Assembly: GCA_013696965.1 (NCBI GenBank)
Contig: JACCXN010000009.1
Coordinates: forward strand, 135,754 to 199,753
Origin: Bacteroidota bacterium
GTDB lineage: Bacteria > Bacteroidota > Bacteroidia > JACCXN01
Reading direction: 5' to 3'
DNA length: 64,000 nt
The notes beneath the pieces are model-generated. The model was not told where the DNA came from. It was given only the letters and a program-made list of their open reading frames with translations, and ran no database searches. The position numbers and the translations under genes are program-made. This document shows, piece by piece, positions 58,776 through 64,000 of the stretch; positions within the stretch are counted from its first letter, which is position 1, and every line of letters starts with the position of its first letter.

Positions 58776-60227
58776 ATGCTGGTACAACAAAAAGAATTTC
58801 AATTTAGTGAGTATAGTTCTCTTTATGATTTGATTGTACCAAAGCAGAATTTTCTCAGAAAGATTAATGACCTGATTGATTTTTCCTTTGTTTACGATGA
58901 ATTGGTAAATAAATATTGTCACAATAATGGCCGTACAGCTGAAAGTCCAATTCGTATGTTTAAGTATTTATTGCTTAAGACAATTTATAATATATCTGAT
59001 GTTGATGTTGTTGAGCGTTCACGATTTGATATGTCGTTCAAGTATTTTTTAGATATGTCACCTGAAGATGATGTAATCAATCCAAGTTCGCTCACAAAAT
59101 TTAGAAAACTACGGTTGAAAGATACCGACTTGTTGAACCTCCTGATAAGTAAAACAGTCACCATTGCTATTGAAAAAGGAGTAATCCGTTCTAAATCAAT
59201 CATTGTTGATGCTACCCATACGTTATCCAGATCAAATCCATTCTCAGCAATCGAAGTGTTAAGAGAACGCTCAAAACAACTTCGGAAAACTATTTATATG
59301 TATGATGAAGACTGGAAGGAACGTATGCCAAGAAAGAATGTTGACAATGATTTAGAAAAAGAGTTAGCTTATTGTAAAGAGCTAGAACGAATTGTTGAAA
59401 AAGAGCAATCCATCAGTTCAATTCCTGCGGTACAAGAAAAATTAAATATCTTAAAAGAAACTGTTGAAGACATTCAAGAAAACATCACATTATCAAAAGA
59501 TGAGGATGCCAAAATAGGTCATAAATCCGCAGAGAGTTCATTCTTTGGGTATAAGACGCACTTAGCAATGACCGAAGAGCGCATAATAACGGCAGCCGTG
59601 GTAACATCAGGTGAAAAAGGAGATGGGCCAGAACTACCAAATCTTTTAGAAATTAGTCAGGAAAATGGCATTGAAGTTGACACAATTATAGGCGATGCAG
59701 CCTACTCAGGAAAAGAAAACATTAAATTAACTAGTGAGCAAAATATTAAAATAGTAGCTAAACTCAATCCATCAATTACGCAAGGTTTTAGAAAAAACGA
59801 AGACAAATTTGATTACAATAAGGATGCAGACATGTTTGTATGTCCTGCAGGCCACATCGCTATACGAAAGGCCAGACAAGGGAAAAAGAACAGAGGAAAA
59901 AACCAAGCAGATACATACTATTTTGATGTTGAAAAGTGTAAAACATGCCCGTTAAGAAAGGGTTGTTATAAAGAAGGAGCAAAGACAAAAACTTACGCTG
60001 TAACCATAAAATCAGATATTCACAAAGAACAAATTGCTTTTCAAGAAACAGAATACTTCAAAGAAAAAGCGAAACATCGCTACAAAATAGAAGCAAAAAA
60101 TGGGGAGTTGAAAAATGTACATGGTTATGGAAGGGCAATATCATATGGAATAAATAACATGCAAATGCAAAGTGCCATGGCAATTTTTACGGTAAATCTC
60201 AAAAGAATTATAAAGCTAACTTCGTAA
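58776..60227 (+). CDS. IS1182 family transposase
   Basis: 483 aa from the ATG at 58776, chosen because the upstream extension runs through a terminator hairpin. The N-terminal DUF772 region (residues ~10-140) ends in SIIVDATHTL with D145, the first catalytic acidic residue. A helical insert (~160-245) precedes the second, D307 in IIGDAAYSG; the third is in KIEAKNGELK (E439 or E444). A zinc-like Cys group lies at C356, C388, C391 and C397. No frameshift or stop interrupts it, so it is likely functional. Confidence 0.94.
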   Translation: MLVQQKEFQFSEYSSLYDLIVPKQNFLRKINDLIDFSFVYDELVNKYCHNNGRTAESPIRMFKYLLLKTIYNISDVDVVERSRFDMSFKYFLDMSPEDDVINPSSLTKFRKLRLKDTDLLNLLISKTVTIAIEKGVIRSKSIIVDATHTLSRSNPFSAIEVLRERSKQLRKTIYMYDEDWKERMPRKNVDNDLEKELAYCKELERIVEKEQSISSIPAVQEKLNILKETVEDIQENITLSKDEDAKIGHKSAESSFFGYKTHLAMTEERIITAAVVTSGEKGDGPELPNLLEISQENGIEVDTIIGDAAYSGKENIKLTSEQNIKIVAKLNPSITQGFRKNEDKFDYNKDADMFVCPAGHIAIRKARQGKKNRGKNQADTYYFDVEKCKTCPLRKGCYKEGAKTKTYAVTIKSDIHKEQIAFQETEYFKEKAKHRYKIEAKNGELKNVHGYGRAISYGINNMQMQSAMAIFTVNLKRIIKLTS

Positions 60228-60320
60228 AACATAAAACGAGGTTAAATCACCTAAAAAAGTGCGTTTGAAACCATTTAAACGACTTCCATAAAAAAAACAA
60301 GCAACTAAAAGTCAGTCATA

Positions 60321-60368
60321 AAAAAAGCGATTAAGCTAAAGATTTCTTTAAACTTAATCGCTTTTTAA
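60321..60368 (+). terminator. Terminator inside the right end of the IS, after the transposase
   Basis: AAAAAGCGATTAAG (60322-60335) pairs with CTTAATCGCTTTTT (60353-60366) over 14 bp without mismatch, with a 17-nt loop and T-run. It ends the transposase transcript before the right inverted repeat. Confidence 0.88.
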
Positions 60369-60391
60369 AAAATTACTGAAAAAACGAGATG

Positions 60392-60407
60392 CTTTTTCAG
60401 TGGCCTC
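60392..60407 (-). repeat. Right terminal inverted repeat of the IS1182-family element
   Basis: CTTTTTCAGTGGCCTC, the exact reverse complement of the left repeat at 58663-58678. Confidence 0.92.
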
Positions 60408-60516
60408 TAAAAACTAACCTGACGTTTTGATGGCTCTTGCGGACAGTCAGGAAGATTTTTCTAAAGTGAACGACTGTTTTTATTGGCCCAATGACATAAC
60501 TAAAACTTAATTAATC

Positions 60517-60524
60517 TATCTTTG
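60517..60524 (+). promoter_or_regulatory. Bacteroidota -7 promoter box, 4 bp before a GTG start
   Basis: TATCTTTG matches TAnnTTTG and ends only 4 bp before the GTG at 60529. Transcription would start at or next to the first codon, giving a leaderless or near-leaderless message. Confidence 0.5.
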
Positions 60525-60528
60525 CACT

Positions 60529-60900
60529 GTGAAAAGCAGCATCAGAATTTTAAGCGTATTTTTTTTAACAGCAATTTATTTCTTCGCAATTAGCGTTGTT
60601 ACTAAGTCGCTTGGTCATTCTGATTTCCATAACGAGCAACAATCATCGCAAGAAAAATATTTTTCAGATTTCTCAACGAAACTTTTCTGCCATAATTCAC
60701 AGTCTGAAAGTTTAGTTAACAGTTTCAATAATCTACCTCTCCCAAGTTTTAAAAATCCATTTAACGGACTTTGGGCAATAACCAAAGCAACTGAACAATT
60801 ATTTGGAACAGCATTTTCTCAATACACCAATATTTCGAGAAATTTTCTGATACAACATCGGAAAGCAGAAATCATTTTTCCCTTCCATTACTTTTGGTAA
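60529..60900 (+). CDS. Small membrane-anchored or secreted protein of unknown function
   Basis: 123 aa from a GTG start. One hydrophobic segment (residues ~5-25, IRILSVFFLTAIYFFAI) is followed by a polar, His/Ser/Gln-rich part and the ending IIFPFHYFW. The pattern NSFNNLPLPSFKNPF (~64-78) and the FPFHYFW end remind me of small proteins found beside metal-efflux genes in Bacteroidota, but I cannot confirm this. First gene right of the insertion sequence. No terminator seen after it. Confidence 0.6.
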   Translation: MKSSIRILSVFFLTAIYFFAISVVTKSLGHSDFHNEQQSSQEKYFSDFSTKLFCHNSQSESLVNSFNNLPLPSFKNPFNGLWAITKATEQLFGTAFSQYTNISRNFLIQHRKAEIIFPFHYFW

Positions 60901-61014
60901 TCCGTTTTTTTTAGTTGTCAGCAATGCAAAAAATTGGCATCTGACTTAATTTTTGAAGGTTTTGCAATAATGCAAGGCTCAATTTACAATTTATGAATTT
61001 AAAAAAACTAAAAA

Positions 61015-61434
61015 ATGGATTTAGGAAGCGCCATCATTGGAGCTATTTTGATAGCTATCTGCATTGTGCCATTTATATTAATGAGCCGAGGCAGAAAAAA
61101 AAGAGAAAAACAAATATTACAATCTCTAACAGACATTGCAGTGCAACATAACTGCCAAATAAGTCAACACGAATTTTGTGGTGACTTTGTAATTGGAATT
61201 GACGAAGCCAAAAACTTTGTGTTCTTTCATAAGCAAAGGAAAGACAGGGTAATTGAACAATTCATTGACCTAGCCAAAATTCAAAACTGCAAGGTTATTA
61301 ACTCAAACCAGACAATTACCAACAAAGATGGAAACTACAAAGTAATTGACAAACTTGAATTGAGTTTTATTCCAATTGCCAAGGAAAAGACAGAGATAAC
61401 ATTGGAGTTTTTCAATAGTGATGTTTCCTTATAG
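61015..61434 (+). CDS. Small membrane protein, cut short by an in-frame amber codon
   Basis: 139 aa. One N-terminal membrane segment (residues ~5-24) followed by a basic RGRKKREK stretch, then a cytosolic alpha/beta part (FVIGIDEAKNFVFFHKQRKD near 58-77; KLELSFIPI near 118). It stops at TAG (61432-61434), but the same frame continues for 23 sensible codons (LYGEFQSIEKWSKLIDD...) to a TAA at 61504-61506, directly before a terminator. The original protein was thus about 163 aa and a Gln-type codon (CAG) has probably become TAG. Function unknown. Confidence 0.7.
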   Translation: MDLGSAIIGAILIAICIVPFILMSRGRKKREKQILQSLTDIAVQHNCQISQHEFCGDFVIGIDEAKNFVFFHKQRKDRVIEQFIDLAKIQNCKVINSNQTITNKDGNYKVIDKLELSFIPIAKEKTEITLEFFNSDVSL

Positions 61435-61506
61435 CTTTATGGAGAGTTCCAATCAATTGAAAAATGGTCGAAACTTATTGACGACCGACTTAAAAACAAA
61501 AAGTAA
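61435..61506 (+). pseudogene. Detached C-terminal tail of the 61015 gene
   Basis: In the same frame after the amber codon, 23 codons read LYGEFQSIEKWSKLIDDRLK and then NKK before TAA. Amphipathic helix character and codon use match the upstream gene. Under suppression or read-through it would restore the full protein. Confidence 0.55.
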
Positions 61507-61515
61507 TTAAGATTA

Positions 61516-61547
61516 AGCCCTGTGGGCAGACCATAGGGCTTTTTTTA
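61516..61547 (+). terminator. Rho-independent terminator
   Basis: AGCCCTGTGG (61516-61525) pairs with CCATAGGGCT (61531-61540), 10 bp with one G-T pair and a 5-nt loop, followed by seven or more T. It comes 9 bp after the restored end (61506) of the interrupted gene, not after the amber codon, which supports 61506 as the ancestral stop. Confidence 0.85.
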
Positions 61548-61791
61548 CTAAAGGACGGACTGCCGATAGACAAGCCAGGCTCAACAAAAAGCTCATTGCC
61601 ATGCTTGCGTATCACAAGACACATCTCACAAAGACCGCCACACTTTAAAAAACAAAAGAGGTATTTCTCCATCCAAATTTCTGCAATATTTTTATAAATA
61701 GCCTGTTTTTTAGTGAAGTCGGCAGCTTAAACAATAAATTTTAATAAAATAGAGAAAAAGCCGTAAATTTGAGAAGGTTTAATTTTATAAG
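61548..61791. other. Intergenic stretch without recognised features
   Basis: 244 bp after the terminator. The base composition is more G/C-rich at first (a stretch near 61553-61640), possibly a relic of another gene, but I could not match it to anything. Confidence 0.35.
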
Positions 61792-61849
61792 ATATGAAAT
61801 AGCCATGCACGAACCGTTCACAAACGCTAATGAATATAAAATGGCTATA
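61792..61849 (+). repeat. 58-bp hairpin repeat, copy 1, with 19-codon ORF
   Basis: Differs at one base from copy 2 (61882-61939), 90 bp downstream. ATAGCCAT (61799-61806) pairs with ATGGCTAT (61841-61848), placing the AUG of a short ORF (61805-61864, MHEPFTNANEYKMAIPYYD) at the stem foot. The two copies share the first 15 residues of this peptide and then diverge. Confidence 0.8.
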
Positions 61850-61881
61850 CCATATTACGATTAAAAAAACAAATTATATAC

Positions 61882-61939
61882 ATATGAAATAGCCATGCAC
61901 GAACCGTTCACAAACGCTAATGAATATAAGATGGCTATA
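61882..61939 (+). repeat. 58-bp hairpin repeat, copy 2
   Basis: Same unit as copy 1 with A to G at 61930, a synonymous AAA/AAG change in the short ORF. ATAGCCAT (61889-61896) pairs with ATGGCTAT (61931-61938). The short ORF that begins in it runs to the start of the next gene. Confidence 0.8.
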
Positions 61940-61960
61940 TGTAAGTTTAAATTTTGGTAA
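61895..61960 (+). CDS. Possible 21-aa leader peptide abutting the next gene
   Basis: ATG at 61895 to TAA at 61958-61960, encoding MHEPFTNANEYKMAICKFKFW. The stop is immediately followed by the ATG of the next gene (TAAATG), the tightest possible spacing for translational coupling. Its start codon lies in the stem of the hairpin repeat. No known leader peptide has this sequence as far as I recognise; it may be a regulatory uORF or a decayed gene start. Confidence 0.4.
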   Translation: MHEPFTNANEYKMAICKFKFW

Positions 61961-62347
61961 ATGAAAAGCCGAATTAGAAATAGTATTTTAATTAAAGTCA
62001 TTTGGGGACTTTTGGGACTTCATTTCCTAAACATCAGTGTGGACAGTGCTGACCCTTACCCTGATTGTATTCCCGAAAACTTAACAATAAATGACCAAGA
62101 AAGTATCATTGAAATTGTTATTGAGAAAATTTTAGGTTTTGAAAACGCCATTAAAGAATATGACGACAACGACCGCGAAGACCATACTAATAAGGGTAAT
62201 GTTAAAATAGAATTGCTTTTTCTTTCCACAGATGAGCCAATTAATTCTCAACCTAATCATGACAAAAGAACTCAGCGACACCTTGACTTTGAAGCCTATT
62301 TGACCAAAGGTTTTTATCAACTTGACACCCCACCACCCAAGATTTGA
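61961..62347 (+). CDS. Small envelope protein of unknown function
   Basis: 128 aa with one N-terminal hydrophobic segment (residues ~9-26, LIKVIWGLLGLHFLNISV). The mature part is acidic: NDQESIIEIVIEKILGFENA (~43-62), EYDDNDREDHTNKGN, and the end QLDTPPPKI. I have a faint memory of similar small proteins in mobile metal-resistance clusters of Bacteroidota, not verifiable here. It starts directly after the stop of a 21-codon ORF that carries the repeat unit. Confidence 0.6.
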   Translation: MKSRIRNSILIKVIWGLLGLHFLNISVDSADPYPDCIPENLTINDQESIIEIVIEKILGFENAIKEYDDNDREDHTNKGNVKIELLFLSTDEPINSQPNHDKRTQRHLDFEAYLTKGFYQLDTPPPKI

Positions 62348-62425
62348 TTTGTTTTTAACAATCCCAATACTGACTTCTATAATTAGTTGTCAGGAAATTT
62401 ATTTATGCGGAAAAAACAAATCAAA

Positions 62426-63277
62426 ATGAACATTAAAAACATATTGGTGTTAATAATTTTAATAGCACCATCAACATACTCAATGGCTCAAATTACTGAT
62501 GCGGAAAAAGATAGTATTTATATTAAACATGTTGAAGACCATAGTGAGCCTGGTAAGGTCTTACACGCTGAACCGCTTTACATTGACCTGATACGAGACC
62601 TTGGGGCAAGAAAAGGAGAAAAGGAATGGAACATTGGCTTGGGTCTGACAGACAACTTAAATTTTGACTCTTATGAAGCCCTTATTGAGTATGAATGGGC
62701 ACCGATTGACCGTTTAGGTTTAGAAGTGGAACTTCCATTTACCTTTTATTCACCTTTAAACGGTACAGAAAAAGATGCTACCCCTTTCAATCAATTGAAT
62801 AGCATAAAAGTAGCTGCCCAATGGTCGTTTTTCGTGAATGAACCTATGGCCACATCAATGGCCCTTGGCTATATTAATGAGTTTGAACTTTCGGATTTTC
62901 GTCATTTTGGCAAACCTTTTATTAAGGGAAATGTTTACAACCCATTCTTAGTTGTTGCTAAACGTTGGGGAAACAATTTTCACTCATTGATTTATACAGG
63001 ATCAATGATAGAGCAGAACTTTCTATCCAAGAAATTTCATACAACCTACAACATCAACACAAGTTTTCATTATATGATTACAGGAACAAGAAATTTCATT
63101 GGAGTTGAATTCAATAAAACATTGGACAATAGTGATTTTGATATGACTATACGGCCCCAAATGAGACTTGGGATAGCAGATAATTTATTGATTGGAATTG
63201 TAGCAGGAATACCAGTTAGCCGAGAAAATGAAAGATTTAGCTCTTTTGTAAGGTTAATATGGGAACCAGGACATTGA
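62426..63277 (+). CDS. Putative outer membrane or secreted beta-rich protein
   Basis: 283 aa from the ATG at 62426, which opens a signal peptide (MNIKNILVLIILIAPSTYSMAQ). The frame is open a little farther upstream. The mature part has HVEDHSEPGKVLHAEPLYID (residues ~35-54), with several histidines and acids suggestive of metal binding, then alternating beta-strands rich in aromatic residues to the end (SSFVRLIWEPGH), fitting a small barrel or a transport-linked OMP. It follows the 61961 gene by 78 bp and is probably co-transcribed. Function unknown. Confidence 0.65.
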   Translation: MNIKNILVLIILIAPSTYSMAQITDAEKDSIYIKHVEDHSEPGKVLHAEPLYIDLIRDLGARKGEKEWNIGLGLTDNLNFDSYEALIEYEWAPIDRLGLEVELPFTFYSPLNGTEKDATPFNQLNSIKVAAQWSFFVNEPMATSMALGYINEFELSDFRHFGKPFIKGNVYNPFLVVAKRWGNNFHSLIYTGSMIEQNFLSKKFHTTYNINTSFHYMITGTRNFIGVEFNKTLDNSDFDMTIRPQMRLGIADNLLIGIVAGIPVSRENERFSSFVRLIWEPGH

Positions 63278-63298
63278 AATTTAATACAACGTTCTTGA

Positions 63299-63505
63299 AC
63301 AGAAATAAAAACGAAAGAAAACAACTCTAATGTAGAGGATTTCATTAATAGTGTAACAAATGAACAAATGCGTAATGACAGTTTGATCATTCTCAAATTG
63401 ATGCAAATGGTGACCAACCAAGAGCCGAAAACGTGGGGCAGTTCGATGATTAGATTTGGATATGTCGAAAGCGGGCAGTTACGTTTGTGTACGTTAAGAG
63501 TGTAA
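63299..63505 (+). pseudogene. Decayed DUF1801 (YdhG-like) gene
   Basis: A frame without a start codon, preceded by a stop at 63296-63298, reads KENNSNVEDFINSV, then RNDSLIILKLMQMVT and EPKTWGSSMIRFGYVESG before it ends at TAA (63503-63505). This matches the N-terminal half of DUF1801 proteins, where 'EPK.WG.SI.GFG.Y.YESG' is the most conserved stretch. The start codon and the C-terminal half are missing, so it is a relic. Confidence 0.7.
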
Positions 63506-63704
63506 AGGAAACCTGATTACTGTTTACACGGCATCCGGGATTAAGTTGGCAGGAAGGAAATACAGGGTTTTGTATGGAACAAGAGGTTTATGTTTCACAA
63601 TTGACAACAGCAGCAATGCGATGATTGATTATTATGAAATAAAATCACAGCCAATTACCAGAGTAATGGAATTATTTTCATACTGGAAATTGGTACATCC
63701 ATAA
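63498..63704 (+). pseudogene. Orphan open frame of 68 codons, no start codon, unassigned
   Basis: A stop-free frame between the stop at 63495-63497 and TAA at 63702-63704. It reads like real protein: TVYTASGIKLAGRKYRVLYG, then LCFTIDNSSNAMIDYYEIKS and ITRVMELFSYWKLVHP. It has no ATG near its start and lies between the DUF1801 relic and the intron fragment. It might be a piece of a gene interrupted by these insertions. I do not recognise the family. Confidence 0.3.
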
Positions 63705-63740
63705 TGTAATTGTATTATTACATTTGTGATTAAACAAGAA

Positions 63741-63858
63741 GAGCCGTGTGAAGGGAGACTTCCAAGCACGGCTCTGTGAGAACGCAAGGGTGAATTGAAA
63801 ATCACGAATACCAATGAGAAAAAATATAAAATGAGTAGATTCCCTTGCGTGACTCGAT
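63741..63858 (+). ncRNA. 3' end of a group II intron (domains V and VI only)
   Basis: 63741-63774 folds as a canonical 34-nt domain V: GAGCCGTG pairs with CACGGCTC, with an inner GAAG/CTTC stem closed by GGAGA and the usual bulge. Domain VI follows: ACGCAAGGG (63782-63790) pairs with CCCTTGCGT (63842-63850), then GACTCGAT, which gives a branch adenosine at 63852 and an AY end at 63858. Domains I to IV and the reverse transcriptase gene are absent upstream, so it is a 5'-truncated copy that cannot splice. The domain VI loop is unusually long. Confidence 0.82.
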
Positions 63859-63904
63859 TAGCTGCAAGCACTGCGATAGATTTGGAACTTAATTTGTAGA
63901 AAAA

Positions 63905-64000
63905 ATGAAGCAAGAAAATTTGTTAAAAATAGCAATGGCGCAAATTGCACCTGTATGGTTATGCAAAAACAAAACGATTGACAAAATAAAATCTTTAATA
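63905..64000 (+). CDS. Nitrilase/carbon-nitrogen hydrolase family protein, N-terminal fragment
   Basis: ATG at 63905 opens 32 codons to the window end: MKQENLLKIAMAQIAPVWLC, then KNKTIDKIKSLI. The strand IAMAQIAPVWL followed by a Thr-Ile-x-Lys-Ile helix is the standard start of nitrilase-superfamily enzymes (aliphatic nitrilase or aliphatic amidase type). The catalytic Glu-Lys-Cys lie beyond the window. The start is 46 bp after the group II intron end. Confidence 0.7.
   Translation, partial: MKQENLLKIAMAQIAPVWLCKNKTIDKIKSLI

Larger units (their letters stand above)
58663..60407 (+). mobile_element. Intact IS1182-family insertion sequence
   Basis: 1745 bp bounded by perfect 16-bp inverted repeats (58663-58678 and 60392-60407), with a single full-length transposase gene and a terminator hairpin on each side of it. 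Size, layout and transposase fit the IS1182 family. I could not find a clear target-site duplication: the flanks read AATTTT at left and TAAAAA at right, complementary rather than direct. The element may still be active because nothing is visibly broken. Confidence 0.9.

Noticed and set aside
61490-61672. 60-codon minus-strand frame with several cysteines
   Set aside because: It runs through the terminator hairpin at 61516-61540 and has no recognised family, so it is probably chance.
61792-61939. CRISPR array or integron attC site
   Set aside because: Only two copies, 90 bp apart, without equal spacers, and no RYYYAAC/GTTRRRY core sites.
63632-63913. 93-codon minus-strand frame
   Set aside because: It is antisense to the group II intron end and the adjacent frame; its sequence shows only the complement of the structured RNA.
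1-64000. tRNA, rRNA or CRISPR loci
   Set aside because: Scanning the gaps by eye showed no cloverleaf with a GTTCGAATC-type T-arm, no rRNA sequence and no direct-repeat array; a covariance search would settle tRNAs.

Overview
The window is a contiguous piece of a low-GC Bacteroidota (Bacteroidetes) chromosome. The signs are a PorU2/PorV2-type pair of type IX secretion homologues, DUF5686, DUF4837 and DUF2304 proteins, an IspG with the large inserted domain, adjacent kynureninase and kynurenine 3-monooxygenase genes, Bacteroidota-type promoters (-7 box TAnnTTTG) and few Shine-Dalgarno sequences. The order or family cannot be fixed from the sequence alone.

Layout. 1-9740: the tail of a comF gene, then on the minus strand uppP-truB-queA-ispD and the porV2-porU2 pair. 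10036-15522: a compact plus-strand operon coding for a LysM protein with a degenerate transglycosylase domain, two SGNH-hydrolase-like proteins and an MBOAT O-acyltransferase, probably an envelope O-acetylation system. 15669-16752: pssA and purS. 16839-21231: a minus-strand operon tatC, AhpD-like, DUF5686, lptB. 21393-27812: membrane TPR and glycosyltransferase-like proteins and a kdsD-GT2-DUF2304 envelope cluster. 27937-30135: recQ. 30433-37221: an AbgT transporter, an M20 amidohydrolase, a half-length TauE and a large protein that joins a degenerate peptidase, a beta-propeller and a barrel. 37315-58416: mostly housekeeping and metabolic genes (MBL hydrolase, kmo, kynU, hemL, VOC, DoxX, gcvP, tyrS, SLC13 permease, LuxE-like, dps, ispG, two PepSY-like proteins, DUF4837).

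At 58663-60407 lies an intact IS1182-family element with 16-bp perfect inverted repeats and a terminator hairpin on each side of its transposase gene. To its right (60408-64000) the sequence changes character: small envelope proteins of unknown function, a gene cut short by an amber codon, a duplicated hairpin/short-ORF unit abutting a gene start, a decayed DUF1801 gene, an unassigned reading frame, and the 3' end (domains V and VI) of a group II intron just before the start of a nitrilase-family gene. This is an accessory, partly decaying region.

The most interesting candidates are the O-acetylation operon with its apparently dead transglycosylase (E to L at the catalytic position), the twin leader-ORF/hairpin repeat at 61792-61960, and the 5'-truncated group II intron. 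No tRNA, rRNA or CRISPR array was seen. Start codons were adjusted where a promoter, signal peptide or family length argued for it.
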